The notes under the pieces were generated by a model, which ran no database searches, was not told the origin of the DNA, and saw nothing but the letters and a program-made list of their open reading frames with translations. The position numbers and the translations under genes were made by a program. Shown piece by piece: positions 32,508 through 44,254 of a stretch of DNA of 64,000 nt; the first letter of the stretch is position 1, and every line of letters begins with the position of its first letter. Source of the stretch: Piliocolobus tephrosceles (taxonomy: Eukaryota > Chordata > Mammalia > Primates > Cercopithecidae); NCBI RefSeq assembly GCF_002776525.5, contig NC_045443.1:44408953-44472952 (forward strand). The letters are read 5' to 3'.

Positions 32508-32815
32508 GTGGCCAAGCACAGTGGCACACGCCTGTAATCCCAGCACTTTGAGATGCCAAGGGTGGCAGATCACTTGAGCTCAGGAGTTTGACACCAGCCT
32601 GGGTAACATAGCGAAACCCTGTCTCTATAAAAAATACAAAAATTAGGCGGGCATGGTAGTCTGTGAATGTAGTTCCAGCTACTTGGGAGGCTGAGGTGGA
32701 AGGATCACTTGAGCCCAGGAGGTCAGGGCTGCAGTGAGTCATGAGTACGCCACTGCACTCCAGCCGGTGTGACAGAGCGAGACTCCACCTCAAAAAAAGA
32801 AAAGAAAAAAGAAAC
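32508..32815 (+). mobile_element. AluJ-like element
   Basis: Diverged dimeric Alu (GGCCAAGCACAGTGGCAC...) with an A-rich tail containing GAAAA units. Confidence 0.92.
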
Positions 32816-33390
32816 TGCAAGGATAAACAGATCAGCATAGGTGATGTACACTGAATAAGGTAAAAAAGATAGAAAATCATTTGGAGAGGCGGCCAGAGGG
32901 CACATCAAGAAGCGCCTTGTACATTGGTAAGGACTATGGATTTTATGGTGATTAAAAGTTGCTGTGGGGTTTTTTGAGTAGAGAAATGACTTAATCTGTG
33001 TAATGTTTGTAAAAGGATCCATTTGACTGCTGTGCAGAGAAATAGACAGGACAAAGTGGAGAAACCAGGACACATACGGGAATCTATGGTCCTTGTCCTG
33101 GCGAAAGCAATCCACGATTTGGGCCTGGTAGGGCCAAAGGTGAAAAGTTGCTAATTCTACATGTATTCATTGATGGATTGGGTATGGAGAGGGAGAGAAA
33201 GGGGAGTGGTCAATAAGATTCCAGAGTTTTGGGCCCAAGCAATTGCATAAAATGGTGGGGACTTTTACTGAGATGGGAAAAACTGAGGTGGATCAGTCTG
33301 GGGCAGGGAGAAATATGAAATTCCATTTAAGAGCTGTTAAGTTTGAGATATCTATTATATAACCAAGTAGGTATGTCAAGTAGGCATTTG

Positions 33391-34304
33391 TTGGTTTTTA
33401 TAATTGTATTAGTCAGGGTTCTCTAGAGGGACAGAACCAATGGAATATATATAGGGGAGTTTAGTAAGTATTAACTTACACAATCACAAGGTCCCACAAT
33501 AGGCCATCTGCAGGCTGAGGAGATGCATTTATCAAAACTGATAAAAAAAAAAGTCGGTCCAAATCCCAAAACTGAAGAATTTGGAGTCCAATGTTTGAGG
33601 GCAGGAAGGGTCCAGCATGAGAGAAAGATGGAGGCTGGGGGGCTGGGCCAGTCTAGTCTTTTCACGTTTTTTTTTTTTTTTTTTTTTTCCTGCCTGTTTT
33701 ATATTCTAGCTGTGCTGGCAGCTGATTAGATGGTACCCACCCAGATTAAGGGTGGGTCTGCCTTTCCCAGCCCACTGACTCAAATGTTAATCTCCTTTGG
33801 CAACACCCTCACAGACACACCCAGGAACAATACTTTGTATCCTTCAATCCAATCAAGTTGACACTCAGTATTAACCATGACGATAATCAATGTATTTTAT
33901 GCTTCAAAATAGTTGTAATCAGTATTTCACACTTCAGTATAACTTTCTTTTTTTTTAATCTTTTATTTTAGATTCAGGGGTACATGTGTGGGTTTGTTAT
34001 ATGGGTATATTATGTGATGCTGAGATTTGGGGTACAATTGATTCCATCACCCAAGTATTGCACAGAGTACCCAATAGTTAGTTTTTCAACCCTTGCTCCC
34101 CTTCTTCCCTCCTCCTTCTAGTAGTCCCCACTGTCTACCATTGCCATCTTTATGTCCATGAATACCCAATGTTTAGCTCCCACTTATAAGTGAGAACATG
34201 TGGTATTTGGTTTTCTGTTCCTGTGTTAATTTGCTTAGGATAATGGTCTCCAGCTGCATCATGTTTCTGCAAAGAACATGAGTTTGTTCTTTTTTCTGGC
34301 TGCA
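33391..34304 (-). mobile_element. Truncated L1 3' end with about 70 bp of 3'-transduced flank, itself carrying an LTR
   Basis: A perfect 15-bp target duplication, TCAAGTAGGCATTTG (33376-33390 and 34305-34319), encloses the whole unit. In minus orientation the L1 3' UTR (34304 to 33960) ends in its own A-run (33947-33959). It continues into about 70 bp of non-L1 sequence, now interrupted by the LTR, and ends in ATAAAAACC next to the duplication. That order is expected if transcription read past the L1's own poly(A) site. Confidence 0.75.
33405..33882 (-). mobile_element. Solo LTR (ERVL/MaLR-like) with 5-bp target duplication
   Basis: The LTR reads TGTATTAGTCAGGGTTCTC to TATTAACCATGACG on the plus strand. 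Its own 5-bp duplication ATAAT (33400-33404 and 33883-33887) shows it landed inside the flank of the L1. A T-run has expanded at 33667-33688. Subfamily not assigned. Confidence 0.8.
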
Positions 34305-34374
34305 TCAAGTAGGCATTTGGATATGAAGTCTGGTGTTCTGGAGATAGAAATGTGTAAGTTAGCAATATCTAAAC

Positions 34375-34655
34375 TAGTGCTAACCTGTAGAAATATAAGG
34401 CAAGTTACATGTGTTTTCTAACAGCTTTATGTTAAAAAGTGGAAAAAAACAGATAACATTAATTTTAACAATGTTTTATTCAACTTAATACATCTGAAAT
34501 CTCATTTTATTATGTAGTCAATATGAAAATATTACTGTGTTGTTTTGCATTTTTTTGTAAGTCTTTGAACTTCAGTATGAATTTTATGTGTATACCACAT
34601 CTTGATTCAGACTTAATAGCCACGTGGCTAGTGGCTACTGTTTTGGACAGCACAG
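34375..34655. mobile_element. hAT-Charlie-type element
   Basis: Inverted ends (TAGTGCTAACC and GGACAGCACAG), an AT-rich interior and GCCACGTGGCTAGTGGCTAC near the right end. Diverged 8-bp flanks ATCTAAAC and GTCTGGAC fit hAT target duplications. Confidence 0.72.
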
Positions 34656-34839
34656 GTCTGGACGGTATTTAAAGCCAATGGACTGGATATTGAGAGTCAG
34701 TATAGATAGAAGAGAGAAGAAGCCCAAGAGACCCAACGACTGAGCCCTCCGAAACTCCAGCATTTAAAAGTCAGGAAAAGGAAGAGGAGGATCCCCAATA
34801 GAAGAGAAAAAGGATAGAAATGTTGTCTTGTTAGAGGAG

Positions 34840-34940
34840 GGGGTTATGGACGTATGCATTTATCAAAACTGATTGAACTGCACACTTAAAATTTATGCAT
34901 TTCACAATATGTAAATTATGACTCAATTTTATAAAGCACA
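34840..34940 (+). mobile_element. L1M 3' terminal fragment
   Basis: GCATTTATCAAAACTGATTG, AACTGCACACTTAAAATTTATG and GTAAATTATGACTCAATTTT form the typical end of L1M elements. Confidence 0.65.
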
Positions 34941-35130
34941 TTCTAAAAATAGAAGAGAGAGAGAGAGAAAATCAAATGGAGAAACAGTGAGGATGGTGTG
35001 GGGTACCAGAAGAAGTCAAGTGAGACAAGAACAGAATTAACCAGAGAATGGGCAATGGAAGGTCATATGTCACTGTGGCAAAAGAATATTTGAGAGAGGG
35101 GATGAAAGCTTGATTAGAAGCTCATTCAAG

Positions 35131-35529
35131 TGAGAATGGGAAGCTTCCGGTCACAGATGGCTGATCTAACGTGTGCTTTTACTTCTGCTTGCCCTGAAAC
35201 CTGACTAAATGACAGTAAATGGAATTCGTAATGACTTATCCACACCCCTGCCCCACTCTAACACGTAGTTTGGAAACTGGAAAGCATCTCGAGAAGCATA
35301 AATGACTGAGATCTATGAAAGCTGAATTCCTACTCAGCTCTGGGGAAAGCACGGAGCAATTTGGCACCACAGAACCCGCCAAAGGCTCAGGAATCTGTAA
35401 TACAGGTTCAACCAAAAGTGAGTGGTGTAGGTGGGCCTGGGAACTGTTTAAAAAGCAATTTGATACCCAGATCAGGGTATCAGCATTTGATACCCAATGT
35501 CCAGGGATGACATTAATACAATGAAAGGA
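35131..35529. other. Unassigned sequence, possibly older L1M
   Basis: No firm family. It leads into the L1M-like region that follows. Confidence 0.35.
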
Positions 35530-37015
35530 AGCTTTCAGAAGTTAAAAATATGAAAGCTGAAACAAAAATCTCAGTACAAAGACTAGAATATAAATTGAGG
35601 AAAGTAGAGTAAAAAATTAAAGAGAAGGAAAACAGCAGAGAAAAGTAAAAGAGAAAATTAGATGATCAGTCCAAGAGGTCTAATATCTCAATGATAGGAA
35701 TTACAGAAAGAGGGAACAAGAACAAAAGAACACACATGAAGAAACAGTCAAAGGAAAAATTCAAGAAAATTTCCCACAGTGGAATGACAGGAATTTCTAG
35801 ATTAAAAAGGCTCACTGGCTGGTGCAACAGCTCATGCCTATAATCCCAGCACTTTGGGAGGCCGAGGCGGGTGGACCATGAGGTCAGGAGTTTGAGACCA
35901 GCCTGGCCAACATGATGAAACCCTCTCTCTACTAAAAATACAAAAAATTATCTGGGTGTGGTGGTGGGTGCCTGTAATCTCACCTACTCGCGAGGCTGAG
36001 TCAGGAGAATCACTTGAACCCGAGAGGCAGAGGTTGCAGTGAGCTGAGATCATGCCATTGCACTCCAGCCTGGGTGACAGAACGAGACTCCATCTCAAAA
36101 AAAAAGGCCTACCAAAAGCCCAGCATAATGAATGAAAACAGACCCATAATAATATCAAGCCAAAAGAGATGAAAGAATAGGTCATATACAAAGGATAAAG
36201 AGTAAGAATAGCTTTGGATTTTTTAACAACAGTGGAAACTAGTTATTGTAAAACAATGTTTTTATAATTTGAGAAAAAACTATTTCTGTCTTAGAATTTA
36301 TATATACAAAGTCCTAAGTGTATAGGCTAAAGGCATTTTCAGACGTGCTAGTTCTCAAACATTTACTTTTTAGTTACTGCTGGAGCAGTAGCATGATGAG
36401 AGAGTATGTCAAGAAAGAGGATGACATGTCCCACCAAGTGGCTCCAACTCAAGAAAGAAGGGAAAGGAATCCCAGGATGTAGGAGATGGAGATTCCAGGG
36501 TGCCCAACCGTGCAGCAGCCTCAGAGAGCAACCTGAGCAGATTGAAGCAAGTCTTCAGAAAACATGGCTCCAAAAAGATGAAACTGATATATTTGAACAT
36601 ATGGAAAGAACATCCACACTTCTGGAGAAGACTGGGATCAAATTGCTGATAAATGCTTGCATAGCTAAGCAAATTTTAAAAAGAGTATTAACTTTAGGGA
36701 ACATCAAAAGATCTTAAATAAAAAGTAACCCTGACTTATCACAGGGCTTGGTTGCAAGTAGTCACTTTTTCATAATAATGAAACACTGAATACTGATCTA
36801 ACCATAAAAATACTTTGACTCTATAGGAAGATGGGGGACTGGAAGTGTACATGTGTGTGCAGGTGTGACTAGGAAGGGGTGTGGGGAGTGCTGAATCCAT
36901 GCATTCCTTAAAGAAGTCAGGATCATGTCCAAAACTTGGAAAACAATCAAGAAGAAGCAATACAAGAAAATTATTTAGAATTATAGTCATCATTTTTTTA
37001 AAGCTAAAAGACTTG
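35530..37015 (+). mobile_element. L1M-like 3' region, interrupted by an Alu
   Basis: AAGAAAATTTCCCACAGTGG, AAAAGCCCAGCATAATGAATG, GGTCATATACAAAGGATAAAG, AGGCATTTTCAGACGTGC and GGAATCCCAGGATGTAGG follow, in order, a known ancient L1-associated sequence. The 103-codon ORF at 36406-36717 lies inside it and is not a gene. Confidence 0.55.
35814..36106 (+). mobile_element. AluS-like element
   Basis: Dimeric Alu starting GGCTGGTGCAACAGCTC with a short A-tail. It splits the L1M-like sequence. Confidence 0.93.
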
Positions 37016-37016
37016 A

Positions 37017-37305
37017 GGCCGGGCACAGTAGCTCAAACCTGTAATCCCAGCACTTTGGGAGACCGAGGCGGGTGGGTCACAAGGGTAGGAGATTGAGACC
37101 ATCCTGGCTAAGACGATGAAACCCTGTCTCTACTGAAAATACAAAAAAAAAATTAGCCAGGCATGGTGGTGGGCGCCTGTAGTCCCAGCTACTTGGAAGG
37201 CTGAGGCAGGAGAATGGTATGAACCCGGGAGGCATGAACCAAGATGGTGCCACTGCACTCCAGCCTGGGTGACAGAGCGAGACTCCATCTCAAAAAAAAA
37301 AAAGA
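37017..37305 (+). mobile_element. AluY-like element with a short internal deletion
   Basis: Starts GGCCGGGCACAGTAGC. In the right arm GGGAGGCATGAACCAAG lacks the usual GAGGTTGCAGTGAGC block. AAAAGACTTGA flanks it on both sides. Confidence 0.92.
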
Positions 37306-37486
37306 AAAAGAAAAGACTTGATCACAATTACTTGGGAAGTGAAAAATAGGGAGAAGGAATGAAAAGTTGTCAATTGCAGCACTTTTTGGCTCTCTAATCT
37401 ATTCACCTATATAAATTTGATTTAAAAGTTTAAAATTTTTTTCAAAACATGGAATGATGGTATAAAATGAAGACAGAAAGTATACA

Positions 37487-37656
37487 GCAACACTGTCCAA
37501 AAGAACTTTCTTCAATTATGGAAATTACGTGCAATGATAGCCCCTTGAAATGTGACTAGTGTGACTGGGGAATTAAATTTAGAAGTTTATTAAATTTAAA
37601 TCGATTTACATTTAAATAGCCACATATGGCTAGTGGCTGTTATATTAGACAGTGCA
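37487..37656. mobile_element. hAT-Charlie-type MITE (MER3-like)
   Basis: GCAACACTGTCCAAAAGAAC at the left, CACATATGGCTAGTGGCTG and TAGACAGTGC at the right give inverted ends. The family name is tentative. Confidence 0.7.
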
Positions 37657-37720
37657 TCCATATACAATGGCCTGCTCCTATCTAGAATCAACTTTGCTTT
37701 TATAATTGAGCCTTCTTTCT

Positions 37721-38591
37721 TCTTCTTCTTTTTTTTTTTTTTTTTTTTTTTTTTTCAAACCTCTTTAATTTATTTATTTTACTTTCTCAATTTTTATTTT
37801 AGGCTCTGGGGTACGTGTATAGGTTTGTTACATGGGTAAATTGCATGTCACTGGGATTTGGTGTACAAATGATTTTGTCACCCAAGTAGTTAGCACAGTA
37901 CATGACGGGTTGGTAGTTTACTTTCACCCTCTTCTCATCCTCCCCCTTCAGTTAAGTCCCAGTGTCTATTGTTCCTTTCTTTGTGTCCGTGTGTACTCAA
38001 TGTTTTGCTCCCACTTATAAGTAAGAACATGTGGTATTTGGTTTTCTGTTCCTGCATTAATTTACTTAGGATAATGACCTCCAGCTGCATCCCTGTTGCT
38101 CCAAAAGACATGATCTCATTCTTTTTTATGGCTGCATAGTATTCTATGGTATATATGTGCCACATTTTCTATATACAGTCCATCATTGATGGGCACCTAG
38201 GTTGATTCCATGTCTTTGCTGTTGTGAATAGTGCTACAATGAACATATGGGTGCATATGTCTTTTCCATAGAAAAATGTATATTTCTTTTGGATATATAC
38301 CCAGAAATGGGATTGCTGGATCGAATGGTAGTTCTGAGTTCTTTGAGAAACCTCCAAACTGCTTTCTACAGTGGCTGAACTAATTTATATTCCCACCAGC
38401 AGTATATAGGCATTAACTTTTCTCTGCAATCTCACCAGCAACTTTATTTTTTTATTTTTTAATAGTAGCCATTCTGACTGGTGTGAAATGGTGTGTCATT
38501 GTGGTTTTGATTTCATTTCTCTAATGATCAGTGATGTTGAGCATTTTTCATGCACTTATTGGCCATGCATATGCTTTCCTTTGAGACATGC
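37721..38591 (-). mobile_element. L1PA/L1PB 3' end (ORF2 remnant and 3' UTR)
   Basis: The T-run at 37730-37755 is its poly(A). The 3' UTR (GTAAATTGCATGTCACTGGG, CTCCCACTTATAAGTAAG) and the ORF2 end (CATAGTATTCTATGG, GGATATATACCCAGAAATGG) follow. A 17-bp duplication with one mismatch, AATTGAGCCTTCTTTCT and AATTGACCCTTCTTTCT, flanks it at 37704-37720 and 38592-38608. Confidence 0.93.
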
Positions 38592-38784
38592 AATTGACCC
38601 TTCTTTCTCCTGCATAATCTTTTTGTCTGTCCTGTGAATCCTTCCTACCAGCATGCTAAAATGTTATTTACCTTTTTTTTTTTTTAAAGTGCTGTTGCTT
38701 TGACCCCCATCCCTCTGTGACTACCCACGCCATTTTCTGTTTCTATATAGCGAAACTCCTCAAAAGACTTCTCTATACCTTAGC

Positions 38785-38980
38785 TGTCCTACACAGCAGC
38801 CACTGGCCACATATGGCTATATGCATTTAAACTAATTGAAATTAAATAAAATGTAAAATTCAGTTCCTCAGTTTCACTGGCCATGTTCCAATCACTCAAT
38901 AGTCACGTGTGGCTCTTGGCTTTGCACTGAGGAGAGACAGATACAGAATATTTCTATCATCTCAGGAAGTTCTATTAGGC
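38785..38980. mobile_element. hAT-Charlie-type MITE (MER3-like)
   Basis: CAGCAGCCACTGGCCACATATGG, AATTCAGTTCCTCAGTTTC and TCTCAGGAAGTTCTATTAGG match the same family as 37487 in the reverse direction. Confidence 0.62.
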
Positions 38981-39207
38981 TTTGATAGAACTTTAAGCAC
39001 TGATAGGAACAGGAGGGACAGCCAAGTAAATGGGTACCTTGCCGGTAGTTTGGTAGATTTGGTGCTGGAAGGTTAAGAAAATTATCTCCTAGTTATTCTT
39101 TTTTTTTTTTATCAGTGGAATGAAAAATAAGTTCATCAGCTGAGAGTGAGGAAAAGAGAAGCAACGCTGCAAGTAAGAGAAGGAGAAGGTAGAAAACAAC
39201 CTTTCCG

Positions 39208-39490
39208 GCCGGGCGCGGTGGCTCAAGCCTGTAATCCCAGCACTTTGGGAGGCCGAGACGGGTGGATCACGAGGTCAGGAGATCGAGACCATCCTGGCTA
39301 ACACGGTGAAACCCCGTCTCTACTAAAAAAATACAAAAAAACTAGCCGGGCGAGGTGGCGGGCGCCTGTAGTCCCAGCTACTCCGGAGGCTGAGGCAGGA
39401 GAATGGCATAAACCCGGGAGGCAGAGCTTGCAGTGAGCTGAGATCCGGCCACTGCACTCCAGTCCGGGCGACAGAGCGAGACTCCGCCTC

Positions 39491-39518
<28 letters not shown>
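39208..39518 (+). mobile_element. Young AluY, Old World monkey type
   Basis: Nearly intact, with CpG sites preserved (GGCCGGGCGCGGTGGCTC). It carries CTAGCCGGGCGAGGTGG, GGCATAAACCCGGG and GATCCGGCCACTG. GAAAACAACCTTTCC flanks it perfectly at 39193-39207 and from 39519. It is among the youngest insertions in the window. Confidence 0.96.
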
Positions 39519-39521
<3 letters not shown>

Positions 39522-39529
39522 AAACAACC

Positions 39530-41920
39530 TTTCCAGAGAGCAGGAGAGGGAATTGATAAAGGAAATAAAGAGCAGATGTTCCTCCTCTTCCTTAGCCTGA
39601 TTATGAAATTAAGGACAATAGGAATCATTATGTTTTCTTTTCATATTATTGTTGCTGTTCTTAGTGTTGTTATTAAACAGGTCATCCTTAACACTGGGCA
39701 GTCTAGATAGAGATGGAAGCATGAGCCAATTTTTCATCTACTCCTTTTCCCCTGTAATTACTTTGAAATCAGGGATCACTGAGAAATCTCACTGTGGTGC
39801 TATGACCACAATGTACACAGCAGGAAGGAAGGGGAGGTTCCTTCCTGGAGATGTTTTGCAGTGATAAGATACGGGCACTTCCTCAGTCGAGGGTCTTTTG
39901 ATTTTAAGAAAGAGAAACCAACCCAAACAAACTCGAACAAGAAAAGGAGATGGATTATAATGATACATGGGTGCCTCCTGGAACTCACAGGAATACAGCT
40001 GGTTCTTACAGGAGCTTGACCCTGGGGGAGCCAGGAGACTACAAAGTTCTCAGGAACAGGCAGAATCATGTTTCAAATCTCTGTATCTCTCTCCCTCTTC
40101 CCCAACCCCCCACTCCCATAAATATGGTTTCTCATGTCTTCTCCACAAGAAGCATTCTTTTGTCTTCTCTACAGAAAAGACCACTTTTCTCTACAGCATT
40201 CTCAGCACACTTGGTGGGTAAAAGATGGCCACTCCCATAACGTCCTCAGTTCTTAATACCTCAGAACAAGCAAACTTTTCAGAGAAACAAGAGCATCTCA
40301 GTCTCAGTTACAAAGTTCTGAGAGAATCTGATTAGTCGAACTTAGGACAACTGCCCAATGTGGGTTCAAAGAACTCTGCTGGGGGACATGGCCACAGGTA
40401 CAAACTTGACTTCCAAGGCCCATTTCCCCAGGGTGTGGGGCAGTTCTCAGAGCTCCTTGGCTCCACCCTCTGGGAAGTCCTTCCTGTTCTATTACCTGCC
40501 TTGGTCACACTTGAAGTAGGTATGGAGCCACACAGCTTTCCACATCCTGCCCTGAATTAGGGTGGTGCCTCTGGCTTTTTAGACCAGGCTTACAGTTTCT
40601 TTGTACTACTGAACGACTCCCTCAAAAACCAGGAGGCCCCATCTATCTGCTTCCAGACATTTCCATGAGCAAATAACCATATTTAGAATTCTCCTTGAGG
40701 GACTTCTTTTATTTCTGCTTTATTCTTTTGCTTTCTTGTCCTCAAAACATCCTCCCTCTCCCTCTCCCCTGCATCTCTGTGGCCAGTACCTTGATTTAAG
40801 TAATTTTATCTTCTAAAGTTTTAACAAGTTGTAATCGTTGATCTAACCTTTGCCCCGAGGCATTTAATCAACCGATACACACACAAGTATGTATTTATGT
40901 ATCTATGTGTATGTGTGTTTGTGTGTATACATATATATATATTTTTTTTTTTCTTTCTTTCTTTTTTCCTAGCAGTTTTACTCAAAGCCTTTAAACTCTT
41001 CAGATTCTGGATCTAAAAGTAGTTGGCTGTTTCAAATTTATAAGATTCCAAGTTTTTGGATTATCTTTATTCTCTTTTATCATTCGTTATAAACTGGTCA
41101 TTTCTTTCCGGAGTTGCTTCTTTCTCTCTCTCTCTCTCTCTCCCCTCCCAGTACTTTGCCAAACACAACCAGTAGCAACCACGTATATAATAGCAGCACT
41201 AACTTTCCTCTGAACTATAAGTTCAATAGGTGAATGGTCTTGCAAGGTAATCACAAGCAAAACCTTTACCAAATGTTTTGCTTCTTCCCAGCATCTGATA
41301 TCAGTTTCCTCTCTGTCATCACCTGACTGCTAAGCCAGTCTTTTAATTTTTTTTCAACAGCTTACCACTACTGGCCCCAGGTTTTGTTTTTTTGTTTCCA
41401 GTCAGCATAAGTGTTTTTACATTGCAGTAGCAACTTTCCCCTGGAATCTCAGTGGCCTTAGTACAATAAAGGTGCGGGTCTGATTGAGTCAGGTGAGTTC
41501 CCTGGGCAACTGTCCTGTGTGATGAAGTGGTTCAGTTACTGAAAAGGTTTCTATCATTGGTTCTGTCATCTCAAGTCATGACCTTCGAAATTGACCAACC
41601 AAAGGAAAAGATCACAGGGAAAATTCATACCTGCTTTTCTAAGCTTTGATCCTGAAGTGAGACCTATCACTGCTACTCAGAGTCCATTGACCAGGATTGG
41701 TTTTACCACTTCACCTAACTAGACAGGGCTGGAAGTTATCTCTTCCATCGTCCTCAGCATGTTGAGAGAGCAGAGCTGTGAGATCAAAACAGCCTGGACA
41801 GTGGGGCCCCTACGGTGAGGACCCGTGCCCTGGAGAGTGGCCCAACTGCACAGGAATTTACATGAGTGAGAAACAAAATTGTGTTGAAATAATACCCTGG
41901 GATTTGAAAATTTAATTATT
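39530..41920. other. Longest block without a recognised repeat
   Basis: About 2.4 kb of apparently unique sequence. It contains a (TG)/(TA) patch at 40885-40945, a T-rich tract at 40940-40970 and (CT)n at 41123-41143. ORFs at 39950-40240 (96 codons) and 40360-40560 (66 codons) have no recognisable domain. If a real exon exists in the window this is one place to look, but I cannot support one. Confidence 0.45.
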
Positions 41921-42268
41921 CTTGCAACAGTCCATCCTATCCTGATTAACTCAGGAACCAGAAGATAGGAGTGAATGAAACAACATAGTTTATTTTCCCT
42001 GAAGCAATTGTAATTCCAATCAAAATACCAACAGGATTTTTTTGGAGACTGACAAAATGTTTTAAAGCTCCAGTGGAATAATAGAGGAGTGAGAATAGCC
42101 GATACAACTGTAAATGAAATAATGAGGAAGAACTAGTTTTATCCACTATTAAGATATTTTATAGGTAGAGAAATTATAAGAAATAAGAAAGCTGTTAGTG
42201 GAGAATAAAAACCCCAGAAACAGACCCAAATACACTTAAGAACTTAAAGTATTAATATTAATATTAGG

Positions 42269-42575
42269 CCATGTGCAGTGGCTCAGGCCTGTAATCCCAG
42301 CACTTTGGGAGGCTGAGGTGGGTATATCACTTGAGCTCAAGAGTTCGAGACCAGCCTGAGCAACATTGCAAAACCTTGTCTCTACAAAAAAATATAAAAA
42401 TTAGCTGAGTGTGGTGGTGCATGCCCGTAGTCACAGCTGCTTGGGAGGCTGAAGTGGAAAGATTACTTGAGCCCTGGAGGTCAAGTCTGCAGTAAGCCAT
42501 GATTGTGCCACTACACTCCGGCCTGGGTGACAGAGTGAGACTTTGTCTCAAAAAAATAAAATAAAATAAAATATA
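42269..42575 (+). mobile_element. AluJ-like element
   Basis: Starts GGCCATGTGCAGTGGC, ends in an A-rich (AAAAT)n tail. Confidence 0.92.
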
Positions 42576-43139
42576 AATAAAGTGGTATTTTAAAATTAAG
42601 GGGAGAATATGAATAATTCAGTAATGTTGTGATGAACATGCCATTGGGGGCAAAAGTGCGGAAGTATCTTATACCCAAATAAATTCTATGTGGATCAATA
42701 ACTTGAATGTAAAATATGAAACCATAATAATACTAGAAAAATCATTGGTCTTTTTCTCATAATTTTTAACTGGGGAAAAGTGACAGACATAAAAGATAAC
42801 ATTGACAAATTTACTTATATAAAAATTACAATTTTTTCACGACAAGAATACCATAAACAAAGTCAAGAGATAAACCACAGGATAGAAAAAAAAATGTCTA
42901 CAATTTATATAACAGGAAGAGGGTTAATTTCTTTTATATACAAAGCAATTAAAAAATCAGCAACAGAAAACTGAACAATTCAATAGAAAAATAAGTTTGC
43001 AACAAAAACAAAGCAAATAACCAAAAAACACATAAAAATTTTAGCTATTTTAAAAAATCAAGGAAATGTAAGTTAAAACAAGATATTATTTTTCACTTTG
43101 TATATTTTGCAAAAATACTGTAGCTTGCACCCCCCTACC

Positions 43140-43360
43140 CAACCCCAATCTATGGTTTTACTTTCTGAGGTTTCAGTTACCCCTGGTCAGCCACAGTCTG
43201 GAATTTTTCATTTCATATTTTCAGACTGCAGCTGACCAGGGGTAACTAAAACTTCAGAAAACAGAATATTAAATGGAAAATTCCAGAAACGAACAACTTA
43301 TACATTTTAAATTGTGTAGCATGGTATAATCCCATGGATAAAGGAGGACTACTGTAAAAT
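43140..43360. mobile_element. Tigger2/MER8-like DNA transposon with an internal inverted duplication
   Basis: CTATGGTTTTACTTTCTGAGG, TTAAATGGAAAATTCCAG and AATTGTGTAGCATGG are Tigger-group phrases. Within it, 43162-43200 pairs with 43222-43260, and 43201-43221 is an inverted copy of 43263-43283. The order is block A, inverted B, inverted A, block B. Confidence 0.72.
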
Positions 43361-44254
43361 GTTGATCTTACTCAGGAGTGTGGGAAGCAGGACCACTCAT
43401 GTATTATTAATGGAATGTAAATTGCTGCAACCTTTTTGGAAAGCAATTTGGCAATAACTATTAAAATTTAACAAGCACATTATCTTAAACTCAGCAATTC
43501 TTCTTTCAGGAATTTTTCCCAAGGAAACACTTTCACAAGGAAGGAAATATATACTGTATAGGAGTAGCATGATACTATTATTTGTAATATTAAAAAAGCA
43601 AAAGTGAAATTTAAATGCCCATCAAAAGAGGATTAAATAAACTATAGTGGCTCTATAAAACGGGGTATTACGTAGCTGTTCCAAAGAATCAAGGCATTTC
43701 TATGCCTTGATATGAAAAGTATCCAAACTAAACTGTTTTAAGTAGGAAAAAAAAGGTAGAATACAATATCATTATAAGTGAAAATTCCTAGAATCACGTT
43801 CATACATATATTTATATACATGTATGTACATACATACAATTTCTGAGAAAAAAGAAATAATAGCTACAATCATGTTCAGCTATAATTACATAAGATATGG
43901 ATTTGTAAGTAAGGATGTAGGCATTTACATTTCATACCCATTTGTAAGTTTTACAGTTTATGAATGTATTGCTTTATGGTTAAAAACAAGATTTTAAACT
44001 ATTAATCCTTTCATGCAAATGTTAATTCTCTCTTTCTACCATTCAATTTATATCTCAAAAAATTTGCACATACAAAAAAAGAAGGACCAAAGTTGTGGAC
44101 ATTCGGAACATGTTATAAATGAGTAAATGAAGTCACCAATCATAATGAGAGGGGAGCACAAGCTTTAGAAAGTCAAGTCCTGTTTCCACAGCAAGGAAAA
44201 ATTTCCCAGGTTAACAGGTAATAGTTCTCTATCAACATTCCAAAAAGAAATTCA

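Larger units (their letters stand above)
32860..35130 (+). repeat. Ancient GA-rich interspersed repeat, interrupted by later insertions
   Basis: Non-coding phrases such as GGTAAGGACTATGGATTTTATGG, ACTGAGATGGGAAAAACTGAGG, AAGTTTGAGATATCTATTA and CAGAGAATGGGCAATGG belong to a widespread old mammalian repeat seen again at 46680-48420. I do not recall its family name. It is split by the L1 with LTR at 33391-34304 and by a hAT element at 34375-34655. An L1M-like end follows at 34840-34940. Confidence 0.55.
41925..43990 (+). mobile_element. Ancient L1M/HAL1-like ORF2 and 3' region, interrupted by an Alu and a Tigger element
   Basis: CAATTGTAATTCCAATCAAAATACC, ATTCTATGTGGATCAATAAC, ACCACAGGATAGAAAAAAAAATG and the end region AATTTAAATGCCCATCAAAAG resemble old L1 ORF2 and terminal sequence. 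No open frame survives. Confidence 0.65.

Noticed and set aside
32380..32880. 166-codon minus-strand ORF
   Set aside because: Most of it is an antisense Alu, which commonly gives frames with SHRLECSG- and ASQSAGITG-like phrases.
36406..36717. 103-codon ORF as a candidate gene
   Set aside because: The sequence follows an L1M-associated repeat, and I see no promoter or splice context.
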